A stretch of 64,000 nucleotides of DNA from Kocuria rosea (GTDB lineage: Bacteria; Actinomycetota; Actinomycetes; Actinomycetales; Micrococcaceae). Of the stretch, positions 28,511 to 41,783 are shown piece by piece; position 1 is the first letter of the stretch, and the number at the start of each line of letters is the position of its first letter. The DNA is taken from NCBI RefSeq assembly GCF_006094695.1, contig NZ_CP035103.1, positions 3,286,001-3,350,000 of the forward strand, in the 5' to 3' direction. The notes beneath the pieces were generated by a model. The model was given only the letters and a program-made list of their open reading frames with translations. It was not told where the DNA came from and made no database searches. The translations under genes and the position numbers were made by a program.

Positions 28511-29206
28511 TCAGCGCTCCGGCCGGGACCGTCCCGTCATCCGGAGGGTCAGGTTCAGCCGCCCGCCCTTCATGCCCAGCGCGGCCGCCCCCGTGCCGGG
28601 GCGGATGCGCGGCACCCCGTGGAACGCGTAGCGGGAGGGTCCGCCGAAGACGAAGAGGTCGCCGCTGCGCAGCTCCACGTCCCGGTACGGCGCCGAGCGG
28701 GTCTGCGTGTTCCCGAAGCGGAAGACGCAGGTGTCCCCGAGCGAGAGGGAGACGATCGGCGCGGCGGAGGCCTCGTCCCTGTCCTGGTGCATGCCCATCC
28801 GGGCGTCCGCGTCGTAGAAGTTCACCAGGGCGGTGTCCGGCCGGTAGTCCTGCGCGTCCGGGCTGCCGGGGCCGTAGGCCTCCCGGGCGGCCCGGCGGCC
28901 CAGCTCGGTCAGCCACGGGGGCATGTCCGGTGCCCGCTTGCGCTCCCCGGTGCGAAGATAGCGGTAGGGCGCCCAGTCCCAGCCCAGGGTCGTGGAGCGC
29001 ACCGACATCCGGCCGCCGCCCGGGAGCACCATGTGCCGCATGGGCACCGGGCCCACGGCCCACTCCCGGCAGCGGAGCACCAGGTCCCGCTGCTCCTCGG
29101 GCCCGAGCCACCCCGGCACGTGGACGGCGCCGGGGGCGATCTCCGCGCGCTCCCGGGGCAGCTCGAACAGCTCGGGCGCCGAGAACGGGGTCGAGGGGTC
29201 GATCAT
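28511..29206 (-). CDS. alkB: AlkB-family 2-oxoglutarate/Fe(II) dioxygenase
   Basis: AlkB repairs 1-methyladenine and 3-methylcytosine by oxidative demethylation. The 231-residue protein shows the iron ligands (His and Asp in MGMHQDRDE, His in FHGVPRI) and the 2-oxoglutarate Arg region RLNLTLRMTG. VNFYDADARMG and VSLSLGDTCVFRFG match bacterial AlkB. ATG at 29206 is preferred; a start at 29236 would add ten residues. Together with Tag (50998) it forms the alkylation-repair content of this window, though the genes are far apart. Confidence 0.9.
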   Translation of the reverse strand: MIDPSTPFSAPELFELPRERAEIAPGAVHVPGWLGPEEQRDLVLRCREWAVGPVPMRHMVLPGGGRMSVRSTTLGWDWAPYRYLRTGERKRAPDMPPWLTELGRRAAREAYGPGSPDAQDYRPDTALVNFYDADARMGMHQDRDEASAAPIVSLSLGDTCVFRFGNTQTRSAPYRDVELRSGDLFVFGGPSRYAFHGVPRIRPGTGAAALGMKGGRLNLTLRMTGRSRPER

Positions 29207-29343
29207 GCTGCCGAGCGTAGCCGCGACCGCCGACACCGCGCACCGGCACCGCGGGCGGCGGCACCGGTGTGCGCCCCGCCACGGCGGCCCCGGGCGGAGA
29301 GGAGTAGCGTGGAGGTTCTCCCGATCACCGTGAAAGGTCCGCC

Positions 29344-30363
29344 GTGCCGCTGCCCCTGTCCGTCATCGACTTCGCCACCGTCCGCAAGGGCGCGTCCGTG
29401 GGCGAGAGCTTCGCCGACTCCGTGCGCCTCGCCCAGCACGCCGAGCGCCTGGGGTACCTGCGGGTCTGGTACTCGGAGCACCACAACATGCCCACGATCG
29501 CCTCCTCGGCCCCGGCCGTGCTGATCGCCCACGTCGCCGCGCACACCTCCACCGTCCGCCTGGGCGCGGGCGGCGTCATGCTGCCCAACCACTCCCCCCT
29601 CGTGATCGCGGAGCAGTTCGGCACGCTCGCCGAGCTGCACCCCGGACGGATCGACCTGGGCCTGGGCCGGGCCCCCGGCACGGACCTGCGGACGGTGCGG
29701 GCCATGCGCCGGGACCCCTCCGCCGCCGAGCAGTTCCCGCAGGACGTCCGCGAGCTGCAGGGCTATCTCAGCGGCCGCTCGATCGTCCCGGGCGTCAGCG
29801 CCGTGCCGGGCGCCGGGACGGACGTGCCCCTCACGATCCTGGGCTCCTCGCTGTTCGGCGCCCAGCTCGCCGCCGCCTACGGGCTGCCCTACGCCTTCGC
29901 CTCCCACTTCGCCCCCGACGCGCTCGTGGACGCCGTGGCCGCCTACCGCGCCGGGTTCCGTCCCTCCGAGCAGCTCGCGGAGCCGTACGTCGTCGCGGCC
30001 GTCAACGTCATCGCCGCGGACACCGCCGAGGACGCCGCCGAACAGCTCGGGACCGCCCGGCGCGAACGGGTGCGCGCCATGGTGGGCCGCGGCCGCGAGC
30101 TGAGCGAGGCTGAGCTGGACATGGTGATGGACAGCCCCGCCGGGCAGCAGATCCTGCACATGCTGCACTGGTCGGCCGCGGGCACGGGCGACGAGGTCCG
30201 GTCCTCCCTGGAGGACTTCGCGGTCACGGCGGACGCCGACGAGCTCATGATCGCCCCCGCGTCCCCCACCCAGGAGCAGGTGCTGCGCTCCCTCGAGCTC
30301 CTGGCCGGGGCCTGGGGTCAGGACGCCGGGACAGACCTTCCCTCCGCCGCGTCGCGACTGTAA
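29344..30363 (+). CDS. LLM-class flavin-dependent oxidoreductase (YhbW-like)
   Basis: A 339-residue luciferase-like monooxygenase fold. It starts at the first beta strand ([15 protein letters not shown]) and contains [40 protein letters not shown] and [13 protein letters not shown], all typical of the YhbW subgroup, for which the substrate is unknown. The GTG start has AAAGG upstream. The -10-like TAAATT for the next gene overlaps its stop codon. Confidence 0.88.
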   Translation: MPLPLSVIDFATVRKGASVGESFADSVRLAQHAERLGYLRVWYSEHHNMPTIASSAPAVLIAHVAAHTSTVRLGAGGVMLPNHSPLVIAEQFGTLAELHPGRIDLGLGRAPGTDLRTVRAMRRDPSAAEQFPQDVRELQGYLSGRSIVPGVSAVPGAGTDVPLTILGSSLFGAQLAAAYGLPYAFASHFAPDALVDAVAAYRAGFRPSEQLAEPYVVAAVNVIAADTAEDAAEQLGTARRERVRAMVGRGRELSEAELDMVMDSPAGQQILHMLHWSAAGTGDEVRSSLEDFAVTADADELMIAPASPTQEQVLRSLELLAGAWGQDAGTDLPSAASRL

Positions 30364-30439
30364 ATTCAGGGAGTCACCGGCGTCCGCCGTCACGGCGCCG
30401 CCCCCGGGAGGCGCCACCGCCCCCCGAAAGGTCCCCGCC

Positions 30440-31279
30440 ATGTCCTCAGTCACCGCCCGACGCACCGTCACCGCCCTGGCCGCGGCGCTCGCCCTCTCGG
30501 GCGCGGCCGCCTCCCCCGCCGCCGCGGCCCCGCGCACCGTCGAGGTCGTCAACCTCGGCGACTCCTACTCCGCGGCCTTCGGCACGGGCGGGCTCCAGGC
30601 GGTCGAGGGCGTTCCCGGCTGCGTCCAGGGCACGGGACGGGACCACGTCGACAAGCTGGACGCGCACCCCCGGATCGAGGTGACCCTGGACGCGGCGTGC
30701 GCCGGCTACGAGACGCACGAGGTGCGGAACCTCGTCGCCGCGCAGCCGGTCGCCGACGCCCTCGCCTCGGCCGACCTGGCGACACTGACCCTCGGGGGCA
30801 ACGACATCGGGTGGGGCGGGTTCGTCGAGGCGTGCAGCGCCCCCGCCGAGGCCGCCTACGGCCCGGCGCCGTGCGACGCCAAGCTCGCGGAGGCCCCCGC
30901 GCTCATCGCGTCCGCCGCCGCCTCCGCGGCCGAGACCGTCGCGGCCGTCGACGCCGCGTCGGACGCGCGCATCGTGGTGCTGGGCTATCCGCACCTCTTC
31001 GACGACCGTGCGGACAGCCCGCTGATCTCCGCCGAGCGGGCCGCCCAGCTCAACGACTGGACCGACGAGCTCAACGCGGCTCTCGCGGCGGGCGTGGAGG
31101 AGGAGGGCGCCGTCTTCGTGGACGTCACCGACCGCTTCCGCGGCCACGGCGTCGGCTCGGCGGACCCGTGGATCCTCTTCGGCCCCGACGCCGGCAGCCA
31201 CAACCTGCACCCGACCGAGCGCGGGTACCTCTCCGGCTACTTCCCGGGGCTCCTCGGGCAGGCCGCCCGGGCCCGCTGA
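30440..31279 (+). CDS. Secreted SGNH/GDSL-family esterase or lipase
   Basis: A 279-residue protein with a clear signal peptide (Arg-rich start, Ala-rich core, cleavage after SPAAAA, about residue 31). The SGNH blocks follow: NLGDSYSAAFG (nucleophile Ser), LTLGGNDIGW (Gly/Asn of the oxyanion hole) and SHNLHPTERGY (catalytic His, with Asp replaced by Asn-Leu-His). Cys residues suggest disulfides, as in Streptomyces SGNH lipases. It probably hydrolyses esters outside the cell. GAAAGG precedes the ATG. Confidence 0.87.
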   Translation: MSSVTARRTVTALAAALALSGAAASPAAAAPRTVEVVNLGDSYSAAFGTGGLQAVEGVPGCVQGTGRDHVDKLDAHPRIEVTLDAACAGYETHEVRNLVAAQPVADALASADLATLTLGGNDIGWGGFVEACSAPAEAAYGPAPCDAKLAEAPALIASAAASAAETVAAVDAASDARIVVLGYPHLFDDRADSPLISAERAAQLNDWTDELNAALAAGVEEEGAVFVDVTDRFRGHGVGSADPWILFGPDAGSHNLHPTERGYLSGYFPGLLGQAARAR

Positions 31280-31286
31280 CCGCTCG

Positions 31287-31339
31287 CCGGCCACGACGCA
31301 GGCCCCGGACCGTCGGTCCGGGGCCTGCGTCGTGGCCGG
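31287..31339. terminator. Bidirectional terminator: 26-bp perfect arms
   Basis: Positions 31287-31312 pair with 31314-31339 around a single base. It lies between the SGNH esterase and the convergent DUF3618 gene, serving both directions. Confidence 0.85.
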
Positions 31340-31379
31340 TGCGTCACCGGCGCCCGGCCGGGGTGCGGCCGGGCGCGGG

Positions 31380-32027
31380 TCAGGCGTTCTTCGTCTCGTC
31401 CCTGACGGACTGCGCCGAGTCCTGGGCGGAGGACTTCAGGTGCTGGGCCTCGCCCTGGCCCTGCTGCTTGACCTCCTGGGCGCCCGACTGCGCGGTCTCC
31501 TTGACGGACTGCGCGGCCTCCTGCGCCGGCTCCTTCAGGTCCTGGGCGACCTCCTGCGCGGCGCTCTTCGCGGACTCGACCGCGTGCTGGGCGTGGGGCT
31601 GCACCCGGTCCGCCGCGTCGGCGACGAGCTCCTGCTCCTTCTGCGTGGAGGGCAGCAGCGAGCCGACGAGCCAGCCGGCGCCGAGGGCGATCAGACCGGC
31701 GGCCAGCGGGTTGCCCCGGGTCTTCGCCCGGGCCGTGGCCGGGGCGTTCTGCACGGCGCCGCGGGCCTGGTCGGCGCGGTACGCCGCCTCGTCCCGGACG
31801 TCGCCGGTGGAGTAGCCGCCCACCGTGAACTCGTCGTCGGAAGAACCCATGACTCGCTCCCTCACTCCGTGCACGGTGTCCTGGACCTTGCCGCGGACCT
31901 TGTCCTTCTGCCGCTCGACGACGCGCTCGGGCGTCACCTTCTCCGCGACGGCGTCGACGTCGGAGCCGAGCCGAGCGCGGGTGGCCTCGATGTCGGCGCG
32001 GATCTGTTCGGGGTTCTGCTGGCTCAT
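31380..32027 (-). CDS. DUF3618 membrane protein with LEA-like tail
   Basis: A 215-residue protein. DUF3618 occupies the start (PEQIRADIEATRARLGSDVD). One membrane span follows (about 110-128), then a 75-residue tail made of irregular 11-residue-like repeats rich in Ala, Gln, Lys and Glu, an amphipathic helix pattern like LEA proteins. Such tails are associated with desiccation or envelope stress. It overlaps the holin-like gene (ATGA) and is the last of three overlapping genes. Confidence 0.82.
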   Translation of the reverse strand: MSQQNPEQIRADIEATRARLGSDVDAVAEKVTPERVVERQKDKVRGKVQDTVHGVRERVMGSSDDEFTVGGYSTGDVRDEAAYRADQARGAVQNAPATARAKTRGNPLAAGLIALGAGWLVGSLLPSTQKEQELVADAADRVQPHAQHAVESAKSAAQEVAQDLKEPAQEAAQSVKETAQSGAQEVKQQGQGEAQHLKSSAQDSAQSVRDETKNA

Positions 32028-32497
32028 CGGTTCTCCTTCTTGGAGGGCTTCACGGTGTCCGGGATCTCGGAGACGGTCTCGCGGGTGAGGGGCAGCGGAT
32101 CCTGGGTCGCCTCGGTCATCTCCCGCTTGCCCTCGTTGAGGTTCTTCTTGCCCATCGCGGCGAGGATGCCGGCGATGACGGCCCAGAGCACGGCCACGAT
32201 GACCGAGGACCAGGCCAGGCCCACGAGGTTGCTCAGTCCCCACATGAGGGCGAGGGACAGGAAGAGCAGGACGAAGTGTCCGGCCACGCCGGCCCCGGCG
32301 AGCATGCCGGCGCCCTTGCCCGTGTCCTTGGCGGACTGCTTGGCCTCCTGCACCGCCTGCGTCGTCTCGGCCTTGGCGAGCGCGATCTCCTGCTGGATGA
32401 GGGTGGAGAGGTTGGTGCTCAGCGACTTGAACATCTCACCGAGCGACTCGTGCTCCGCCCTGTTCTCGGCGTTCGAGGGGGGAATGGGATGGCTCAT
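32024..32497 (-). CDS. Phage holin family (DUF1469/YqjE-like) membrane protein
   Basis: A 157-residue protein with an N-terminal coiled region (SLSTNLSTLIQQEIALAKAE), then two hydrophobic spans (about 66-90 and 95-118) and a charged tail. This matches Phage_holin_3_6/DUF1469, which despite the name is mostly a chromosomal stress-linked membrane family. It overlaps both neighbours by ATGA. Confidence 0.8.
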   Translation of the reverse strand: MSHPIPPSNAENRAEHESLGEMFKSLSTNLSTLIQQEIALAKAETTQAVQEAKQSAKDTGKGAGMLAGAGVAGHFVLLFLSLALMWGLSNLVGLAWSSVIVAVLWAVIAGILAAMGKKNLNEGKREMTEATQDPLPLTRETVSEIPDTVKPSKKENR

Positions 32498-33303
32498 CGA
32501 CGGTCGCCCTCCTGGTCCGGGTAGACGGTGCCGGGCACGCGGTCGGTGTAGGTGCGGGCCGCCTCGCCCTGCTCGTCGGAGCGGTAGGCGTAGGGGTCGG
32601 CCGGGGTGTAGCCCGAGGTCTCGGTCGCCGTGAGGTTGCGGTCGTAGCCCTGGTCGTAGACGGCGCCGGTGGCGACGCCCGTCCCGGCCGCGGTGCCCTG
32701 GCCCTGCCGGCCGGAGACGCCGAAGTACTCCTTGGCGCCCTGGCGGTCGGTCGCGATCTCGTCGCTGTCCTTGACGCCGCGGGTGGCGCGACCGGCGAGG
32801 AGCCCGATGCCGGCGGCCAGGGCCAGGAAGGTCCCGGGGCGACGCGCCGCGAACCGGCGGACGTCCTGCAGCAGGTCCTGGGCGTCCTTGTTCTCCAAGG
32901 AGGAGGCCACGGAGTCGACGCGCCCGGAGACGCTGCCGAGCAGACCCGTGACGAAGTCCGTCTCGGGCTTCTCACCGCGGGACAGGGCGTTGATCTCGTC
33001 GCTGACGGAGCGGACGCTCGAGGCGATGCGCTCCTGCTGGGGGGCCACCTGGTCCCTCAGGTCGCTCCGGAGCTGGCCGAGGAGGTTCTGCGCCTGGGCG
33101 GTGGCCTCCTGCTTGACGGCTCCGGCCTGCTCCTTCGCCGTCTCCTTGACGCGCTGGCCGGAGCCGGCGGCCTCGTGCTTCAGCTGGTTCGCCTCGGCCT
33201 TGCCCTGCTCCGCCGCGACGTCCTTCTTGGACGAGGTGCCGGTCTGCGCCGCGTGGCTCGAACCGGCGTCGTAGGGGGTGGGGTCATAGGGGTTGGTGGT
33301 CAT
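32494..33303 (-). CDS. LEA-like, Ala/Gln/Lys-rich membrane-associated protein
   Basis: A 269-residue protein, first in the three-gene operon. Residues about 25-80 form Ala/Lys/Glu/Gln heptad-like helices (KQEATAQAQNLLGQLRSDL and similar). A short hydrophobic stretch (FLALAAGIGLLAGRA, about 160-175) follows, then a polar Gly/Tyr/Asp-rich tail. It has no enzymatic motif. It is probably an envelope or desiccation stress protein by composition and by its DUF3618/holin partners. AAAGGCGG precedes the ATG. Confidence 0.75.
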   Translation of the reverse strand: MTTNPYDPTPYDAGSSHAAQTGTSSKKDVAAEQGKAEANQLKHEAAGSGQRVKETAKEQAGAVKQEATAQAQNLLGQLRSDLRDQVAPQQERIASSVRSVSDEINALSRGEKPETDFVTGLLGSVSGRVDSVASSLENKDAQDLLQDVRRFAARRPGTFLALAAGIGLLAGRATRGVKDSDEIATDRQGAKEYFGVSGRQGQGTAAGTGVATGAVYDQGYDRNLTATETSGYTPADPYAYRSDEQGEAARTYTDRVPGTVYPDQEGDRR

Positions 33304-33357
33304 GATTCCGCCTTTCTGGAACATTTCATAAGTCCACTGATGGTGCGGGCTGGTCCC

Positions 33358-33386
33358 AGCGTAGGCCGGACGCCCCGCGGAACCAA
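33358..33386 (-). promoter_or_regulatory. Candidate promoter of the LEA/holin/DUF3618 operon
   Basis: Minus strand TTGGTT (33381-33386), 17-bp spacer, TACGCT (33358-33363). The leader would be about 48 nt. The SDR terminator lies immediately upstream. Confidence 0.45.
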
Positions 33387-33387
33387 G

Positions 33388-33434
33388 CCCCTCCGCCGGA
33401 TCGGCGCGCCTTTCGCGGCGATCCGGCGAGAGGG
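33388..33434 (-). terminator. Terminator of the SDR gene
   Basis: CGCCGGATCG (33394-33403) pairs with CGATCCGGCG (33419-33428). Flanking CCCCTC and GAGGGG extend the stem imperfectly. It begins 6 nt past the SDR stop. Confidence 0.65.
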
Positions 33435-33439
33435 GTCCC

Positions 33440-34378
33440 TCACGGCGACGGGCTGCCGCCGTTGACGTTGAGGGTCTCGCCGATGACGTAGCTCGACTCG
33501 GAGGAGGCGAGGAACACGTAGGCGGGGGCCAGTTCCGTGGGCTGGCCGGCCCTGCCGAGGGGCGTCGACTGCCCGAACTCTGGCAGCGCGTCCTTCGGCT
33601 GCCCGTCCGAGACCTGGAGAGGCGTCCAGAACGGTCCCGGCGCCACGGCGTTGACGCGGATGCCCTTGGGCGCCAGCTGCTGGCCGAGGCCCTTGGTGAA
33701 GTTGTTGATCGCCGCCTTGGTCGACGCGTAGTCGAGGAGGTCCGGCGACGGCTGGTACGCCTGGATCGACGTCGTGTTGATGATGGAGGAGCCCGCGGGC
33801 AGGTGCCGCAGCGCCGCCTTGGTGATCCGGAACATCGCCACGATGTTGACGGTGAAGGTGTCGACCAGCTGCTCGTCGCTCAGGTCCTCGAGGCTCTCGA
33901 CCGCCACCTGCTTGCCGGCGTTGTTGACGAGGATGTCGAGGCCACCCAGCCCGTCCACGGCGTTGTCGACCAGGGCCGCGCAGAAGTCCTTGTCGGTGAG
34001 GTCCCCGGGGAGGAGGACGGCCGTGCGACCGGCCTTCTCGATGGCGGCCTTGACCACCTGCGCGTCGGGCTCCTCGTCCGGGAGGTAGTTCAGGGCGACG
34101 TCGGCGCCCTCCTTGGCGAACGCGATGGCGACGGCCGCGCCGATGCCCGAGTCCGCCCCGGTGATCAGGGCCTTGCGCCCCTCCAGGCGGCCGGTCCCCC
34201 GGTAGGAGAGCTCCCCGCGGTCGGTCCTGGGCTCGAGCTCGACGTCCAGGCCCGGCTCGGGCTGGTCCTGCTTCGGGGGCGACAGGACGGGGTATCGCGT
34301 CACGGGGTTCTGGAACGCGAGCTGGTCCACCGTCTCGCGGTCGGCGTTCTCGGGGTTGCCGCTGTTCGTCTCGGCCAT
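33440..34378 (-). CDS. Short-chain dehydrogenase/reductase, YghA/general-stress type
   Basis: A 312-residue SDR with an N-terminal extension of about 65 residues (including QLAFQNPVTRYPVLSPPKQ) typical of the stress-related YghA/YhdG-like subgroup. The cofactor motif is TGADSGIG. The catalytic residues are Ser in INTTSIQAY, and Tyr and Lys in YASTKAAINNF. LVNNAGKQ is also present. It probably uses NADP(H) or NAD(H) on an aldehyde or ketone. GAGGAAG lies before the ATG, with a promoter and terminator of its own. Confidence 0.9.
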   Translation of the reverse strand: MAETNSGNPENADRETVDQLAFQNPVTRYPVLSPPKQDQPEPGLDVELEPRTDRGELSYRGTGRLEGRKALITGADSGIGAAVAIAFAKEGADVALNYLPDEEPDAQVVKAAIEKAGRTAVLLPGDLTDKDFCAALVDNAVDGLGGLDILVNNAGKQVAVESLEDLSDEQLVDTFTVNIVAMFRITKAALRHLPAGSSIINTTSIQAYQPSPDLLDYASTKAAINNFTKGLGQQLAPKGIRVNAVAPGPFWTPLQVSDGQPKDALPEFGQSTPLGRAGQPTELAPAYVFLASSESSYVIGETLNVNGGSPSP

Positions 34379-34412
34379 GCTCCACTTCCTCTCGTCGTGC
34401 ACTGATCTGGAC

Positions 34413-34442
34413 AGCATACTGATGATGCGGTCGGCAGGACAA
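34413..34442 (-). promoter_or_regulatory. Candidate promoter of the SDR gene
   Basis: Minus strand TTGTCC (34437-34442), 18-bp spacer, TATGCT (34413-34418), with a short leader ending in a GAGGAAG ribosome site. Confidence 0.45.
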
Positions 34443-34473
34443 CGGCTTCTCTGTGGGAGAACAGGACACCCCG

Positions 34474-34512
34474 CGCCCCCGTGACGGAGGGACCGCCGAG
34501 GGGCACGGGGCG
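34474..34512 (-). terminator. Probable terminator of the alpha/beta hydrolase gene
   Basis: CGCCCCCGTG (34474-34483) and CACGGGGCG (34504-34512) pair with one bulged base and a 20-nt loop, 30 nt after the hydrolase stop. Confidence 0.45.
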
Positions 34513-34542
34513 CAGGAGCGTACTGCCGCGGGGTGACCGCGC

Positions 34543-35355
34543 TCAGGCGTCGAGACGGTGCAGGAAGTTCTCCAGGGCGTCGTCGAACGCGGCGGGCTGC
34601 TCGAGGTTGGGGGTGTGCCCGGCGCCGTGGACGACGACGAGCTCCGCCCCGGGGGCCAGCTCGGTCATCCGCAGGCCGGCGCCGCCGTCGAAGGCGTCGT
34701 CCGCGCCCACCACGACGAGCACGGGGATCCGGGCGCCGCGGAGCAGCTCGGTGAAGTCCCGGCGCTCGGCGCGCCCGCGCATGGCCGCGGCGGCCCCCTT
34801 CGCGGGAGCGTTCTGGAGCATGGCCAGCACCTCGGCCGCCACCTCGGGGCGGGTCTCCACCGTCGACTCGGCGACCATCTTGCCCAGGACATTGCGCCCG
34901 TAGGCCTCCATGCCGCCGGTCAGCATGGCGTCCGCGGCGACGTGGCGGCGCCGCCTGCCGGCGGCGTCCTCCGCCTCGGGGACGGTGTCGTTGACGACCA
35001 GCGCCCGGACCCGGCCGGGGTGGCGGTGGAGGAGCTCCATGGCGATCTGGCCGGACATCGAGAACCCGACCACCACCGCCCGGTCGACGGCCAGGTGCTC
35101 GAGCAGCGCGGCGACGTCGTCCGCGAACTCCTCGGTGTAGACGATCCCCTCGGTGACCTCGGACCCGCCGAAGCCGCGCAGGTCGGGGGCGATCACCCGC
35201 CAGCCGCGGGAGGCGAACACCTCGACCTGACGGGTCCACATGCTGCGGTCGTAGGCGTGACCGTGCAGCAGGAGGAGCACCGGCCCCTCCCCCCGGTCGG
35301 TGTAGGTCATGGTGACCCCGTTGATCCGGGCGGTGGCGGGACTGACGTCGGGCAT
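34543..35355 (-). CDS. Alpha/beta-fold hydrolase
   Basis: A 270-residue hydrolase. LLLLHGHAYDRSMW holds the oxyanion-hole region. The nucleophile elbow is GFSMSG (Ser). The acid is probably the Asp in VVVGADDAFDGG and the base is His in VHGAGHTPNLEQP. The overall pattern resembles 3-oxoadipate enol-lactonase and related carboxyl esterases, but no catabolic partners are near, so the substrate is unassigned. It is a single gene with its own probable terminator. Confidence 0.87.
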   Translation of the reverse strand: MPDVSPATARINGVTMTYTDRGEGPVLLLLHGHAYDRSMWTRQVEVFASRGWRVIAPDLRGFGGSEVTEGIVYTEEFADDVAALLEHLAVDRAVVVGFSMSGQIAMELLHRHPGRVRALVVNDTVPEAEDAAGRRRRHVAADAMLTGGMEAYGRNVLGKMVAESTVETRPEVAAEVLAMLQNAPAKGAAAAMRGRAERRDFTELLRGARIPVLVVVGADDAFDGGAGLRMTELAPGAELVVVHGAGHTPNLEQPAAFDDALENFLHRLDA

Positions 35356-35457
35356 GGTGGGAGACCCCTCTCTCGGGCGTACGGCAGGAACGCTCCCAGG
35401 GTAGCGAAGGACGCCGCCGCAGGGCCGGGTCTCACCCGCGGCCGGAACGGCCCGCGG

Positions 35458-36072
35458 TCATTCGACGACGCCGCAGGCCAGCCGCGAGCCGGCGTCGCCC
35501 GTGCCCAGCGTGGCCTCGTCGGGTCCGCCGGGGGCGTAGCGCTCCGGGACGTTGGCGTGGTTGTCGGGGCCCGGGTGGACCACCACGGCGCTGCCGTCGT
35601 CGTCGGCCACGAGGTCCTGGACACCGAAGCGGTCGGTGACCGTCGTGAGGAAGCCCGCCCCCTCCTCCGTCACCAGGAGACCGGGGAGGTCGCCCCGGTG
35701 GCCGGGGTGCTCGGCGTCCTCGTTCCCGAGGTGGCCACCCGCGGAGAGGAACGCGCCCGTGGTGCCGGGGTCCCCCGGGGCCGTGCTGTCGGGCTCGCAG
35801 AGGCCGGTCGCGTGCACGTGCAGTCCGTAGAAGCCGGGCTCGAGTCCCTGCACCTCGGCCACGACCTCCGTGCCGGCGGCGACCTCCGAGAAGCTGACGC
35901 TGCCGACCTCCGCGCCCTCGGCGTCCTGGAGGACGGCGCGGGAGCCGGGAGCCGCCTCCGGGGCGGCCGACGTCTCCTCGACCACGGCGCTGTCGTCACC
36001 GCCCCCGCCGCAGCCGGCGAGCACCAGAGCAGTCGTTCCGATCACTGTTGCCATCAGCCTGCTCCGTCGCAC
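35458..36072 (-). CDS. sodC: Cu/Zn superoxide dismutase lipoprotein
   Basis: SodC destroys superoxide outside the membrane. The 204-residue protein has a lipoprotein signal with lipobox LAGC near residue 21, then a short linker and the SOD barrel. Copper and zinc ligands are visible in GLHVHATG, SAGGHLG, HPGHRGDLP and VVVHPGPDNHANVP. A disulfide pair is likely between Cys in GLCEP and Cys in RLACGVVE. GTG at 36072 is used because GAGGAGG precedes it; an ATG seven codons on would spoil the signal peptide. It is directly downstream of the rRNA operon but has its own promoter. Confidence 0.92.
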   Translation of the reverse strand: MRRSRLMATVIGTTALVLAGCGGGGDDSAVVEETSAAPEAAPGSRAVLQDAEGAEVGSVSFSEVAAGTEVVAEVQGLEPGFYGLHVHATGLCEPDSTAPGDPGTTGAFLSAGGHLGNEDAEHPGHRGDLPGLLVTEEGAGFLTTVTDRFGVQDLVADDDGSAVVVHPGPDNHANVPERYAPGGPDEATLGTGDAGSRLACGVVE

Positions 36073-36107
36073 GGCTCCTCCTCGTCGTCACCGGGTCCTG
36101 GTCCTCG

Positions 36108-36136
36108 ACCATAAGCCGTGGTCGGAGGGGATTCAA
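36108..36136 (-). promoter_or_regulatory. Promoter of sodC
   Basis: Minus strand TTGAAT (36131-36136), exactly 17 bp, then TATGGT (36108-36113). It lies between the rRNA terminator and the sodC start. Confidence 0.6.
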
Positions 36137-36162
36137 CGAAGACGATGGGTGTTAAATGCGGG

Positions 36163-36192
36163 GAGCCCACGCACCGTGTGGTGCGGGGGCTC
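36163..36192 (-). terminator. rRNA operon terminator
   Basis: GAGCCC and GGGCTC enclose an inner GCACC/GGTGC stem with a GTGT loop, 17 nt beyond the 5S gene. A short AT-rich stretch (ATTTAAC) follows in the transcript. Confidence 0.7.
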
Positions 36193-36208
36193 GACCCTGG
36201 TGGTGTGG

Positions 36209-36326
36209 TCCGGCGGTGTCCTACTCTCCCACACCCTTCCGGGTGCAGTACCATCGGCGCTGCGGGTCTTAGCTTCCGGGTTCGGGATGGGACCGGGCGT
36301 TTCCCCCACGCTATGACCGCCGTAAC
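36209..36326 (-). rRNA. rrf: 5S ribosomal RNA
   Basis: The plus strand reads the complement of a standard actinobacterial 5S: the transcript begins near GTTACGGCGGTCATAGCG and ends near GTAGGACACCGCC. The loops with CCCGAACCCGGAAGC and GATGGTACTGC are intact. Ends are estimated to within a few bases. Confidence 0.93.
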
Positions 36327-36529
36327 TCTGGTGCCCGACCCCTGCCGGTGCCGGCGGGGGTGGGTAAGTCACTGTGGTTGTCCGCCCGTGGTGGGCGGTA
36401 TTCAATTGCGGTTCCCTGTGCCCGCCGCCAGAGCGACGGGCGGGGTTGTTGGTTGGGAGCCGTATAGTGGACGCGGTGTTCTGTGGTGACCCCACCCATG
36501 TTCCCCACACGTGTTGGGGGTGGGGGTGT
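36327..36529 (-). other. 23S-5S spacer, with the 3' arm of the 23S processing stem
   Basis: About 200 nt with no gene. Positions 36440-36475 are the complement of 39827-39861 in the 16S-23S spacer with a few mismatches, and 36476-36485 (GTGTTCTGTG) is an exact complement of 39663-39672. In the transcript these pair to form the stem that brackets pre-23S RNA. Confidence 0.7.
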
Positions 36530-39656
<3,127 letters not shown>

Positions 39657-39826
39657 CATGATCACAGAACACACCGATACCACCACCACCACACCCCAAC
39701 GGGGCACGGCAGCGGTATCTCGGCGATCAATCACGAACACGGCACCACAACCCACCAGACACACCCCCAACCCTTGCGGGAAGAGGAAGCCGTCCGGCTG
39801 CCTGCGGCACCTGTTCTTAAGATGCT

Positions 39827-39861
39827 CGCGTCCACTATACAGTTCTCAAACAACAACCCGC
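39827..39861 (-). repeat. 5' arm of the 23S rRNA processing stem
   Basis: The transcript contains TTGTTTGAGAACTGTATAGT followed by GGACGCG. The last 15 bases pair perfectly with the 23S-5S spacer (36440-36475). The same TTGTTTGAGAACT core occurs in the 16S leader. Confidence 0.65.
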
Positions 39862-39970
39862 ACACCCCGCACACTGGTGGTTAGCGGCCCCCGAAAGGGA
39901 CACGACCACCGGCAGGACGCCGGGAACCTGCGACACAACACCCCCACCCCCCACCAAAGGGGACGGGGCC

Positions 39971-39997
39971 TGTTGTCTCAGGACCCAATAGTGCGCC
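39971..39997 (-). repeat. 3' arm of the 16S rRNA processing stem
   Basis: In the transcript GGCGCACTATTGGGTCCTGA and the following bases pair with the leader arm at 41891-41917, with a few G-U or mismatched positions. Cleavage here by RNase III-like enzymes would release pre-16S RNA. Confidence 0.65.
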
Positions 39998-40249
39998 ACG
40001 GACCACACCCACCACCGGACCGGTTCTCTTCCACCACCCACACCGCACGAACCCCACAGGGTCCACCACGATGGGACAGGTACTAGGACCCGACCCGGCC
40101 GGCAACCCCCACACCCGCCGGATCGGAACCCGGGAAGCACAGGAGGAGTGCGGCCACTTGCTCGTTGATATTCCACCCATGAGCTCACCCCACCAGCACC
40201 ACGGACGGGCACTAGGGCGGGGGCGACCACCACACGGCGGTCAACGGCT

Positions 40250-41783
<1,534 letters not shown>

